Translations under genes and position numbers: made by a program
NCBI GenBank assembly: GCA_036346255.1
Contig: CM070617.1
Location: 20,635,080-20,699,079 of the forward strand
Reading direction: 5' to 3'
Source of the DNA: Ampelocalamus luodianensis
Taxonomy: Eukaryota > Streptophyta > Magnoliopsida > Poales > Poaceae
DNA: 64,000 bases
The notes under the pieces: model-generated
Told to the model about the DNA's origin: nothing
What the model saw: only the letters and a program-made list of their open reading frames with translations
Databases searched by the model: none
Shown here: positions 11,029 to 22,795 of the stretch, one piece after another
Layout of the letters: every line of letters starts with the position of its first letter
Numbering within the stretch: position 1 is the first letter of the stretch

Positions 11029-11533
11029 TGTAAAACGATGATACAGATAGAAGATTGAATAGCTTTGCACAGCCCAATGTCTGGCGCTTGCCCTTGCTTA
11101 ATATTGTCGGACGGTAAATAGTCCGAGTTGTATACAGTACAATTGATCTGAATCGATTTTTTTGCCGTAATGACATGGTTCCTGAACGTATTTGTGGAAA
11201 TGGCTCTCTTCCTGTCGTATTTGTAAAAATAACCACTTGGACAAGCTGAAAGGCTGACACCTATGAATTCTGCACGGCCACCGCACGGTGTAGCCTCATC
11301 CGCACAGCGCACGGTGGTCGTACGAACGATGTGCCAAATTTGTAAATACCGTATGAGGAGAGCCACTCTCGCAATTACGCCTCGAAACAGTGCCATTTAG
11401 GCCATTGCTTCATCTGAATCAGGCATGGATATAACAACATGTTATACACGTACGGAAAGGCTTTGTACAAGGAAAGGAAAGGACTCTATCCAGAGGAAGG
11501 ATTGGATACATGATCAGAATCTATCTCTTAACA
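11029..11533 (-). repeat. Copia 3' LTR, enlarged by a nested element
   Basis: The repeat runs from TGTAAAACGATGATACAG to ATCTATCTCTTAACA. It matches the reassembled 5' LTR except for a 257-bp insertion with its duplicated target. It is the part of the nest nearest to AMT, 337 bp from the AMT start codon and in the same transcriptional orientation. Confidence 0.9.
11155..11411. mobile_element. Mutator-like miniature element in the copia 3' LTR, duplication ATCTGAATC
   Basis: ATCTGAATC at 11146-11154 is repeated at 11412-11420. The other LTR copy (near 21030) has the uninterrupted site. The 257-bp insert starts GATTTTTTTGCCGTAATGAC and its far end, read in reverse complement, starts GAAGCAATGGCCTAAATGGC. 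These are imperfect terminal inverted repeats sharing GCC-TAATG-CA-TGTT. Nine-base duplication with such ends fits a Mutator-like MITE. It has no coding capacity. Confidence 0.8.
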
Positions 11534-11540
11534 CTCTCCC

Positions 11541-14500
11541 TCAATCAAAATCATCTTCAAGGTTGAGATTGTGCTTCAGATTCTCAAATGGCCGAATTGC
11601 TAAAGCTTTAGTGAAAATATCTTTAATATGATCCTGAGATGGTATAAACCGTATGTCGAGAACTTTGCATGCAACTCGTTCTCTTACAAAATGAAAATCA
11701 ACTTCTATATGCTTTGTTCGGGCATGAAATGCCGGATTTGCTGACAAGTATGTGGCTCCTAGATTATCACACCATAAACATGTTGTGCTTTGTTAGAACA
11801 CACCGAGTTCTCCAAGCACAGATTGAACCCAAACAATTTCAGCTGTTGCATTAGCAAGTGCTTTGTATTCAGCTTCCGTACTAGACCTAAAAACTGTTGG
11901 TTGTTTACATGCACTCCATGATACAAGATTTGAGCCAAAGAAGGCATCAAATCCTCCTGTAGATCTCCGATCATCAGGATATCCTGCCCAATCTGCATTT
12001 GAAAAAGCACTCACCAAAGTAGAGCTAGACTTGCATACTCAAAGACAAACCGAAGAGGAAAACTTCAAGTATCGCAAAATCCTTTATACCGCAGTCCAAT
12101 GCACTGTTGTTGGAGAATGTAAGAACTGACACACCTTATTGACCACAGAAGCAATATATGTCATGTCAATGTTAACTACTGAAGTGCACCAACAATGCTT
12201 CAGTATCTGGAAGCATCTAAAGTCTCTAGTGCTTCTCCATCTGTCACTGAAAGTTTCTCAATTGTGACCATAGGTATTGAAACTGGTTTGCACTTTGTCA
12301 TACACGATCGATCAAGAAGATTTGAAATGTATTTAGACTAAACATGCTAAACCATTAGCCACCTGTTTTACCTCAATTCCTAGAAATAAGTGTAAATCTC
12401 CAAGATCCTTTAGTGCAAATTCTGACTACAAGTCTTGAAATAGCTTGACAATGGTTTTACTAGAAGAGCTTGTCACTATGATATCATCAACATAAATTAA
12501 CATATAGATCACTATGCCTTCATGATTATATATGAATAGCGATGTATCTGCTCTTGAAGGTATAGACCCTAATTCTTGTAACTTAGAGCTCAACCTGGTG
12601 TACCAAGCTCTCGATGCCTGTTTCAAACCATATAATGCCTTGTCAAGTTTACATATGTGTCTCGGACATGCTTTGTCTTCATACCCTAGTGGTTGTTTCA
12701 TATACACCTCCTCTTCTAGAATACCATGTAAGAACGCATTCTGAATATCAAGTTGTCTCAAGCTCCAACCTCAAGATACTGCTATCGACATAATAAGCTG
12801 GATAGTAGCAGCTTTCACCATAGGACTAAAAGTATCTTCATAATCAATTCTATACCTTTGTTTGAATCCTTTTGACACTAACCTTGCTTTATATCTGTCA
12901 ATGCCCCCATCTGGTTTGCGCTTAACCTTGTATACCCACTTGCAATCTATCAGATTTTGTCCAAGATGAGGTGGAACAAGATGTCATGTTTTATTTTTGA
13001 TTAGAGCACTATATTCCTCAATCATAGCATGTCTCCAATTCGGATTTGCAAAATCTTCATCAAGGGATGATGGTTCCACTGTACTAATGTATGCATACCG
13101 AATTGTCTCATCGGTACGTACCATGGGTGTATGTATTTGGTTTTGGAGACGTATCCTAGGCCGAGTTTGTACTATTGCACCAGGTAAGACTTCCACTGGA
13201 ACTTCGCCAATTATCGCCCCGTTGCTGCCACCATCACCATCTTGTGACCACGCCGTTGCAACCCTATCCTATGATCGTGTCGCGGCATCACGCGGTAGGG
13301 AATTCACACCTTGCGGCAGAGCAGCGGTAGCATCGGCCCGTGGAAATGCTGCCGCATCAGTTGTCGTGGCAGCACCCGGTAGGACTGTCGCACCGTGTGG
13401 CAGCACTAGAATTTCACCAATTGGCTGCAGCGACTGGGTATTCAATTCTTGAGACTGCATATTATCATCAGACAACTCAAAAGACAAGTTAGACAGATCA
13501 GTAGGTAGCTCATTAGTCACATGGTCACCTTTAGTGTTTGGATTTGCAAAAAAAGGAGGAGTCGAAGGAAAAGATGATGCAGCAAGCTGATCTGCTATAG
13601 GAGAAGGAACTTTTGAGTTGGAAATTAATGAAAACGGGATATGCCTTCATAAAAAACAACATCTCTAGAGATGTATATACGACCAGTGGAGATACACAAA
13701 CATTTGTATCCTTTATGAATAGGACTATACCCAAGGAAAACACCGTGTGGGACGAAACTGAAGCTTTTGTTGATTATATGGTCGAATATTTGTCCAACAG
13801 GCATATCCAAAAGTTTTAAGAAAGGAGTAATCTGGCTTAGTCCCAAAAAGTCATTCTAAATGAGTGGATAAATCAATGACTTTACTAGGAAGATGATTTA
13901 TAAGAAAAGTAGTTGTTTCGAAGGCAGCATCCCAAAACTTCACAAGCATAGAAGCATGCGCCAAAAAAGATAACCCAACTTCAACGACATGCCTATGTTT
14001 TCGCTCAGCATCACCATTCTGCTGATGCGCATAAGGACAAGAAACTGGATGGGTTATACCTATTTGATTAAAAAAAAACCATGGAGTTTTTTTTTATATA
14101 TATTCTCATCCCCAATCAATTTGCATACTGATGATCCGTTTATCAAGGAGTCGTTCAACATGTTTTTGAAATTGAACAGAAAAAATCAAGACATTAGTTT
14201 TGCTTTTTAGAAGATACATCCAAGTAAATTTGATATAGTCATCAATAAAACTCATATAATACTTATGCCCTTCAATAGAAGTAGGAGCAGGCCCCCAAAC
14301 ATCAGAGAAGATGAGTTCTAAAGGAGATGATGACATACTGGAAGACCTAGGATAGAGTAACTGATGACTTTTTGCTTGTTGACAAGTATCACAAACAGAC
14401 ACTTTATTTGAAATATCTAGACAAGGTATCTGATTTGACCTAATGACTTGTTGAACGACTGAAAAGGAAGGATGCCCTAGACGACCATGCCAATTTTCTT

Positions 14501-15868
14501 GAGTAGTTCTGATGGCAATCAACCCTTTCTTAGTGGATGTCGAACTGGGATGTAGAGGATAAAGACCACCCTCACATTTGCCTTGGAAAAGAGTTCTCTT
14601 CGTTTGTAGATCCTTGATAAGAAAACAATTAGGATGAAATTCAAGGAACACATTGTTGTCAGAGGCAAGGTGATGAACTGAAAATAGATTTTTCAAAATT
14701 CTAGGAACATGAAGAACATTCTTTATATGTAAATCCTTACTAGGAGTTATAATTTTTGAGTGACCAACATGACTAATGAACATACCTGATCCGTTTGTTG
14801 TTTGAAAATTATCCTTGCTGATGTATTTTTTATGCATAGTCAACTGGTCCAAATCGTTGGTAATATGATCAGTGGCACTCATATCAGTATACCAACCAGT
14901 ATCAATATTATAGGCGGTTGTTGTAGCAGCAGCCGTGCGTGTTTCATCTGCTTGATAGGAGTGATCGAAACGATGATAACACTTGAGCGCAACATGACCA
15001 TATTTTCCATAGACTTGACATGTCAGTTGATTGGAACTGTTGTTCAGTCGGTTGAAATTGTTGTTCCTTGAGCCTTCGCCTTGTCGGTCACGGTTGTCAC
15101 GACCACCACCTCAACCGTGTCTTCGACCATGGCCACTCCTACCACCGCAAGAGATGATGTTGGCTGAAGCCCCTGGAACCTAAATACTAGAATTTTGGAT
15201 ATCAAGTCGCATCTCAAAAGTGAGAAGGTGTGCATAGACGTCATCGAGGCTCATCGTATCAGCTCCGATGGTGATTGATGTCACCAGGATTGCAGTTGGT
15301 GTCCAATCTTGCAAGGATATATGAGATGAGTTCTTCATCTCTCAAGGGTTGTCCCGCAGATGCCATCATGTCTACAAGGGTCTTCATTTTGCAAAATATT
15401 TTGCACTAGACATATCTTTCTTGTGCGTGTTTGATGGTTGCATTCGAACCTGCATGATCCTTGCCCGAGATTGGGAAGAGAACATGCGCTCAAGAGCTGA
15501 CCACACTTCGGCTGAGGTTGATAAGAACAACACTTGCGCTAGAACTTCAGGCGGCAGGGATGACAGAAATGAACCCAATATGAGTTGATCTTGTTGAACC
15601 CAAACCTCATAAGTTGGGTTTGGCACCACCCGAACTTCATCGCCGATCATCGGGGCCGGAGTGTGGAGAGAGATCCATCAACATAACCGAGCAATTGTTG
15701 ACCTCGCTGTGCTTTCCACAGCAGGAAATTCTCTCTTCTGAGCTTCACATTGACTACATGGCCAAAGGAGGGCGTCGGGAGCAAGCCTGCTGAAATCGAC
15801 GCCATTGTCGGAGAAATCATCGCCGACGCAGAACCAGTTGTGAGCGATGTGGAGCTCGAACTAGACAT
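11541..15868 (-). pseudogene. Copia gag-pol remnant with all domains in order
   Basis: On the minus strand from 15868 downward, gag comes first, with LRRENFLLWKAQRGQQLLGY and a UBN2-type core. It has a knuckle reading CQVYGKYGHVALKC, where the second Cys is Tyr. The protease site reads YTDMSATDHI instead of a D(S/T)G motif. Next come the GAG-pre-integrase HGRLGHPS and the integrase (CDTCQQAKSHQLLYP, IFSDVWGPAPTSIEGHKYYM). RT at 12761-12426 has QLDIQNAFLHGILEEEVYMK and an intact YVDD. RNase H at 12017-11541 has SNADWAGYPDDRRSTGG and STEAEYKALANATAEIVW. Several frame changes and stops separate these blocks, so no polyprotein can be made. Confidence 0.88.
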
Positions 15869-15886
15869 GATGAGGTAGAAAAGGAT

Positions 15887-15899
15887 GGTTCTGATACCA
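15887..15899 (-). promoter_or_regulatory. Copia primer-binding site (initiator-Met tRNA type)
   Basis: The minus strand reads TGGTATCAGAACC immediately after the 5' LTR end (ACA). This is close to the TGGTATCAGAGC sequence complementary to plant initiator-methionine tRNA that Ty1/copia elements use. Confidence 0.8.
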
Positions 15900-15933
15900 T
15901 GTAAAATGATGATACAGAGAGAAGATTGAATAG
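15900..15933 (-). repeat. Copia 5' LTR, fragment 1
   Basis: The fragment TGTAAAATGATGATACAG...GAATAG is the internal end of the 5' LTR. It is cut at AATAG by the 5.0-kb solo LTR and resumes after 20942. Confidence 0.9.
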
Positions 15934-18900
15934 TGTAACATCCCAGCTTTGGACTTGTGTTTCAAATGTAAGAAAATGAGTAGAAATTAAAAAAAATTCT
16001 TACATCATGTATTTCCTGTATGCTTTGAACAATTGTTGTAAGAAGTTATGGAAATACAAGGTCACAAGTCTTTTGATCCAAACCTTGTCTTCCAAAAATT
16101 TTCATCTCAAATCTTGTGATCATCATTGGGAAATAATTTTTCTAAGTCCCTGTGATGGTATGTGGCCTCTCTGAAAAATTTCATAATTTTTAGAAATTGT
16201 TTGACTATTTTTAGGGGGCAGTCAAACCTCAAATCAGGGCCTTGTTGAAATTTTTGGGGAAAGATTCACACCATAAAAACATCTGAAAATTTTACACAAG
16301 GTCAATGTTTGAGTCAGCAAGCTCCTGTAAAATTTTTAGAATTTTTGGAGTTAATTTGCTACCTCAAATAATTCCTCAAAAGTCTCTATACAAATTTGAA
16401 ATCCAAACCTGGTTAGTACTGTTACTCGGGTTCGAGTCAGACTCGGGCTCGAGTCAATCGATTTGATCGAACCACCTAACAGCACCGAGCCAGCTTTAAA
16501 AACCCGCGTTCAATCTCAACCTTTGGATCTAAATCGCACGGTCCACGTTCGCAAGCACGTTCGGACCACCGCGAAGAGCCCACCCATTTGGATTGTCAGA
16601 TCAAAATCTAACGGTGTTCATTGCATGTGACATTCGGGTCACCCGAAGGGCATATCTAATCTCAGGCGTCCATTTATGATCCAGCGATCACGAGCTCCGC
16701 TGTTGATTTTAAAACCCTCAGAGGCGTGGCGCGATCTCAACCGTTAGTCTTCGATCCAAGGGCGCACGATCCTCTCTGTTGTTTTTAAAAAGCACCAGAA
16801 CCCTAAGATCCCAGCCGTTCACGTTCAATCCAACGATCCGAGATCGCCGAGTGCATTGCGGTCGTCTCCTACCTCGGATCGTGCGTGAGCGATCTTGAGG
16901 CGTGGGGATATCAATTCTTGCTCCCTACAGTCGTCCTACTCGACATTTAGGAGTATGGGAGACATTTTCGGCCGTGACATACACTAGTGCACCACCTACC
17001 ACCTTTTTGCTTTCGGCCATGCCTTGTGCTTTGTGCAATGCCACCCGAGAGGCTCTTGGTCCAAACCCTAATGCTTCCAAGGCCTTATAAGCACCCTTTT
17101 CTCCTCCTGGTATTCCTTTAGACCACCATCAAGCTCCATTTACAGTTTTGGAGCTTAACTCCTCAAAACCCCCAAATCGTCATTGTTGACCGAAGAGCTC
17201 CATTGGTGTTCTTGGTGTTCCAGTGGTTCTCCTTCACATTTCTTTACCCTATTCTTACCTCCTTGTTATCTTGAACATTTTCCCTCACTTAATGTTGGAT
17301 TTGATTCGCAGGAATTATCCAATTTGGGGTTTGTTCAAATTCAGCCGAATTTGGTCATCTTCTTCCTCAGCTCAGGTGAGTGCTCTATTTTCAAATTACT
17401 TGCTCATGTAGCTTCTGTGGACCATAATGAAGCTATATCGATGCTTTGGTATCACTCACTTGGCTCAGGGTGCCATTTTCGACCTTTCTTCTCCAAGTCC
17501 GGCGAGCCTCCACCGTGGACAAGCTTCTCCGGCCGTCTTTGAAGCTTCTCTTCATTAAGGTAGCTTCTTATTAGTCCTTAGAGGCTCGACACCCGCTTCC
17601 TTGACCGCGGGAGCTTTTGTTTATTTTAAATCTTGGCGGTGAGAGCTCCATTTTCGTTTTTCTGGCTAGCCGGCGTTCTGGCCTCTCACCGTCGGCGAGG
17701 TTGCCACCATTAGGTTCGTAGTGCTATTGCGATTCCATTTTAGTTCTTAGTTGGCGCGCGCATGTGGTGTCGCGGCGATAAGCCGTTGAACCGCTCGGGA
17801 TTTTGCCGAGGAACTCCGTTTTTCATTTGTTTAAGACACATTAATTGCCCTGTGATTGCTAATCATTAGTTCATTAATTGTGTCTTAAACTATGTCGTTG
17901 AGCCACTGATAGTGGGCCCAACACCCTTAAATCATCCACTGGCATAACCCCGTGCGTGTTGGGCATCTTTAATGCCTAATTATTGGTTAATTAATGTGTC
18001 GGAGGTTAATCGCTGTCGGAAATTAACCTTTTTGGGTCGCTGACATGTGGGCCCATAGGTTTAGAGTTAAAATCCAGAGTCATTAGTGTCTCGTTTAGGT
18101 TTATTTAATGCCAATCTTTAGCAGCATTAAATATGTCTTAGCCGCCGCTTCCAGTCGCTGGCAAGTGGGCCCAGTGCACTGTGCACGTGTGGCAAAAGTC
18201 TGCGTGTGTGACTCAAAGTCACTGACAAGCGGTCCCACCTGTCAGCTTTTCCTTTGAACTCTGATCAATAGCCGCCGTCCATTTCTTGACCTGTGGTCCG
18301 GATCAATTGGGCTGATCGGGTCACCCGATCTCACCATCAATGTGAATCGTCCATCTCTTGATCATCGGCTGAGGTTTGTGTGGCGTTCGCGAGGTCCGAA
18401 CAGCTCACCACCTTTGACCTTCGATCTTAGATCGACGGTGGAGATCATTTGGGCCGTTCGGGTTGCTTCCACCCCCCTCGCGCGTGCGCCGTTAGATCTA
18501 GGATCGTCGGCTGTTATGTAGCCACGTCTTTTCCTTTTGGTTAGGTTTTTCTGGATTTCGGTAAGTAATTGTTTTGCAACTGAAAATGGTATAAAAACTT
18601 TAGAAATTCATAACAAATTCATTTTAAACCCTTTTTAGGTGATTCCAACTGTAATAAATTCAGTTGTCGCTTAAGTTTAATATAAAAATGGAATTAGGTA
18701 TATTTCAGTATCAGAAAATCGTGTAACTAAAATAACTTGATTTCTGCCAATATTGAATATTCCAGAAATAGTTTTAAAACTTGAAAAATGCATATCCTTT
18801 TCTGTATAATTCCATTTTGTGCAAAATCAATTTTGTTAAATTCATCTGTTAGCATACTTTAATATGAAATAGGTTTTAAGCATGTTTAAAATTCTGTAAA

Positions 18901-20942
18901 ATGACTTGCATTAGATTTACAACTTAGAAAAATCATAAGTAAATGTGTATAACTCCAAACCTAGTAAATTCAACTTTGCGGATGTCATAATCTACCTGCT
19001 ATAAAATTTCAGACCTTAGACCATTCTAGAAAATTTCTCCATGAACAGTACCAGTATTTAAATCAGTGAATTGATAGGCTGAGAAAGAGTATTTTGGATA
19101 TATCTTTTGCATGCTCAGTTCAAATTGCATGATTCTTGTTCCTATCATTGTCTAAGATCATTCCCTAGCTGTTGTGTAAATTTCTTTAGATTTGGATGTC
19201 TTTTGCTGTTGGGATTTATTTGGTGTTCTTCGTTCTTATTGGTTTATCGCCTTTTCGCGTTAGGTTCCGAAGACAATATTAATATTGATTACGAGCCACG
19301 ACCATCGATCTGCACTCGGCAAGGCAAGCGGATGTAGCATCATTTGATCATATTGTTCCTACTATTTTCAAATTCTAATATGTTGTTTGCAAATTCTATG
19401 TATGCATTGCTATGTTGTTTTAAACTATTGTCGATAGTTGGCCTACTAGCTGCATTATCAGTAGGAAATGTTGACTCCTCTACTACTGAGTCTAGGATTA
19501 CTTGCTGTGATTTTGGGTTATTGGATGAACCCTTGTCATAGTAGCTTACGTGTCATTATGCTTAGCCATGCTTAGCTATCGGTAGAAATGGGCGGTTATC
19601 GACTTGTCGATAACCTTGATCACACAAACTGTTATAATCTGTATATTTCAGCCTTGTGCTATGTCTAAATTGCAAAACTAAAGCTGAAAATAAAAACAAT
19701 TTAGACTTGGGCACAATGGTAAGATGGTGTGATCTTTTGGGTGTGATTGGAATGGTGCCCGGGTCAATTAAGGACCGAACTACTTGTGAGTATCATTATC
19801 CGAGCATTACGTGCGTGCTAACCACACTAGAGGATATGGGACCTCTCTTAGTGAGTACTTTGGGGTGTGTTAATTAATGAGTCGCGTGGTGGGTTGCATA
19901 TTTGATTATATGCAACATGGACATGTTTGTGGGGAGAGGAGCACCCGCCGAGGCCGGTGTGTCCTGCTCCACGTATGGGTCCTTGTGATCCATATTTCGT
20001 CGGCAGATCACTAAGGATTAACCCCCATACGTGCGTCTCTTGATTAGCATATTCCATTGGAAAGGGTTCGTAGGACTTAGCCGTGCCGGCATACAAAAGG
20101 AAGTGTGCTTAATAGCTTGGCAAAAGACGGTCTGAAGTGTGGGTACATTGGTACACCCCTGCAGGGATTACAAACTATTCGAATAGCCTCGTCCTAGGAT
20201 ATGGACACGCTTGGATAAGCTTTTCAAGAGTTAGACTACAACCTTTTTAAAGTTAAAACTTGATGGGTGGTATGAATCAGGGATTCATGCTATTTGTGGT
20301 GGCTTTTGGGATAGTCACTTCTAGGTGGTTACTTTTAAATATTGTTACTCGCTGTTATTTCAATGTTTAAAACTGATTTGTTAAATTGCTTTCAATCTAT
20401 TACATTATTGCAATTGAAGCTTGCTTTATGCGTCCAAAGAACCATATAACCACATTCCTTTGATCTGACTTTCATGTAGCTATGTATAGGCTTGTTACTC
20501 GTAAGTCTTGCAGTACATTATTGTACTCACTGCATTGCTTGTATTGTGCAGAGGAAGAAGGTGAGCCGATGGACCTCACTTTTGTGAGTTGTCTTTGTGC
20601 GATGTTGGGGCGATTAGCTTGGCGGCCGGTCGGTTGCCCTATGGTGTCATGTGGCTAGCGGTCGTCTTTTGGTTTAAGCCATCTTATGGCAACTTTTGCT
20701 TCATTGTTATTTGATACTTATGTCATTTGGCGGTCGGTGTTGCAGTAATAACTTCTATTATGTATGTCTTTTGGTAGACTTGTTATATTACATTGTATGG
20801 AATTGATGCATGCTTTGGTATGATGTATGTGTGCTGCATTTTCTGGGAAGCACATATTCATCGAGACACGGGTTATTCTATTTGTGATACTAGAACCAGT
20901 GGAAGGTTAAGTATTACAAGTTTAATAAACCGGGGTCTCACA
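15934..20942 (+). mobile_element. Giant solo LTR (5.0 kb) in the copia 5' LTR, duplication AATAG
   Basis: The unit starts TGTAACATCCCAGCTTTGG and ends CCGGGGTCTCACA. AATAG flanks it at 15929-15933 and 20943-20947, and the other copia LTR shows the empty site. No gag or pol homology and no internal copy of the start sequence were found. It is therefore best read as one LTR of an unusually long-LTR family, left after recombination. The TGTAACA(T/C)CC start is shared with Del/Tekay-type chromoviruses, which have multi-kilobase LTRs; assignment to that clade is an inference. Short open stretches at 17183-17542 and elsewhere resemble nothing I know. The copy at 22796-27004 is the same family in reverse. 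Confidence 0.85.
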
Positions 20943-20947
20943 AATAG

Positions 20948-21126
20948 CTTCGCACAACCCAATGTCTGGCGCTTGCCCTTGCTTATATTGCCAGGCGATA
21001 AATAATCCGAGTCGTATACAATACAGCCGATCTGAATGAAGCATGGATACAGCAACATGTTATACACGGAAAGGCTTTGTGCAAGGAAAGGATTCTATCT
21101 AGAGGAAGGTTTGGATACATGATCAA
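20948..21126 (-). repeat. Copia 5' LTR, fragment 2
   Basis: The fragment continues the 5' LTR (CTTCGCACAACCCAATGTCTGG...) up to the LINE insertion point ATGATCAA. It matches 11059-11520 of the 3' LTR once the 257-bp Mutator-like insert there is removed. Confidence 0.88.
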
Positions 21127-21197
21127 GTTGGCCAATCAGGCCAGTAATTCCTCCCATCAAACGTGGGTGTGCCCATCTGTGGAGACGTGATCCAAAG

Positions 21198-22795
21198 GTG
21201 TCAGCTAGGGTCTCGCCGGCGGCTGGGATAAGTCGGTCTTATGTCCCTCGCACGTACGTGGAAGTTCTTCGATCATCTAGTCCAATGGGGCGTGGAGGTG
21301 GAGCGTTTGGCAGATCCCTCACTGGTGGCAGGGATGGCGGTCGTGGCAAGGTTGGGGGCGGTCGGAGCAGCTTCGGTCGGGGACGGTGGAACACCGGCCG
21401 GGGAAGCTACGGCAGCGTCATGGGCAATACTGGGGTGGGACGAGGCCTACACCAGACAGGAGGTAATGTTGGCTTCAACGGCAAAGCAAGTACCAATGCC
21501 GGTCATCTTGGTTCGGCGAGCGGGACGACGTTCATCGGTGCGGCTGAGCACCATGGTCAAGGTGGATTTGCTCAGCTTGGCGCTGGCGGGCAACATGGTG
21601 TGGCTCGGGTGGTGGTAGATGGGACGATGGCCATGGCCTCGGCAGCGTCTGCTGGTGCGACTGCAGTGGCAGGGCTGGGGACATCGACTCAGACGGTAGT
21701 GCCAGCGGAACGCGGCGGGTTGTCTGTTCAGCACCATGGGCAACCGGTGAAGGATGGTGTTGCTGACAAGAACAAGAGGTATTGCGTTAGATGCAAGGAG
21801 AATGGACATACCATTGCTGCTTGTCCAGTTGTGTTACACTGTGATATTTGTGACTATACCAATCATTTGGCACCGAGATGTCCTTTGCTCAAATTACCAA
21901 AACCAGTGGCAAATTTCTGTGGATATGGGGCTGATGGTCTAGGGTTCTATACGGTACCCTCTGCAGGGCCATCGAGGTCGAGGGATGAACAAGGCACGCT
22001 GGGGGTAGTAAGGATTGTCGATGGGCAGCTGTCAGTTGAAGGGGTCATTGGAGAGTTAAGAAGACTCATCCTGATTGATTGGTAGTGGGATGTGAAAGAA
22101 AATGGTCGGAATTCCTTTTTGGTTCAATTTTCGACGCCCATTGAATTAGCAAGAATGGTTCAGATTGGGGATATACAGGTCAAAATTCAAGGGGTGGTGC
22201 TTCGTTTTGAGGAATGAAAGCCTGGCCCTACTCCGAAGTTTCAGCTTCGCTCAATCTGGGTGCAAGTTTTTGGGGTTCCATATGAGGTTTGAGACTACCA
22301 TAGTCTTTGTGCCATTGGTTCTATTGTTGGCGCTACCCTCAAGGTGGACATGATAAGTATAAGGAAAAAAGATCTTGTCAGGCTGCAGGTGGGGGTTATA
22401 GATGTTTCTCTAATCCCTGTGAGTGTTGATATTATTGTTGGACACAATGTGTATGAATTATTTTTTAAAGTTGAACAAGACTTAGATGGACATATGGGAC
22501 AAGAAAATGTGGGGGGTGAGCAAAATAATGGAGGCGGCCAGGATAAAGAGGGAGACAAAGATAAGGATATGAAGGACTGTGAGATGATGAACCGTGATGC
22601 TAAGAGGGCAAAAAATTCTGCAGAGAGGACGGGACCGAATTTAAGGGGTACCACCTCGTCGCCTCAAGCTAGTAATCCAGTTCTTGGCAATAGTCTCGTT
22701 TGTGTCGTTCCTATTTCACAGCAAGAGGTTGTCGAAGAGGGATTGGATGGACTGAAAATAGCGGAGGTCAAGGTTCCCCCGCTAGAGGGGGCAAT
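21198..22795 (+). pseudogene. LINE ORF1, N-terminal part
   Basis: The frame starts with a Gly/Arg-rich segment. It continues to two CCHC knuckles: CVRCKENGHTIAAC at about 21784-21825, then CDICDYTNHLAPRC. An RNA-binding DUF4283-like region follows, with stops at 22083 and after. Recognisable parts include RMVQIGDIQVKIQGVVLRFE, FQLRSIWVQVFGVPYE and GATLKVDMISIRKKDLVRLQ. This CCHC/DUF4283 combination is the usual ORF1 of grass LINEs. The frame is cut at 22795 by the solo LTR and resumes at about 27010. Confidence 0.8.
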
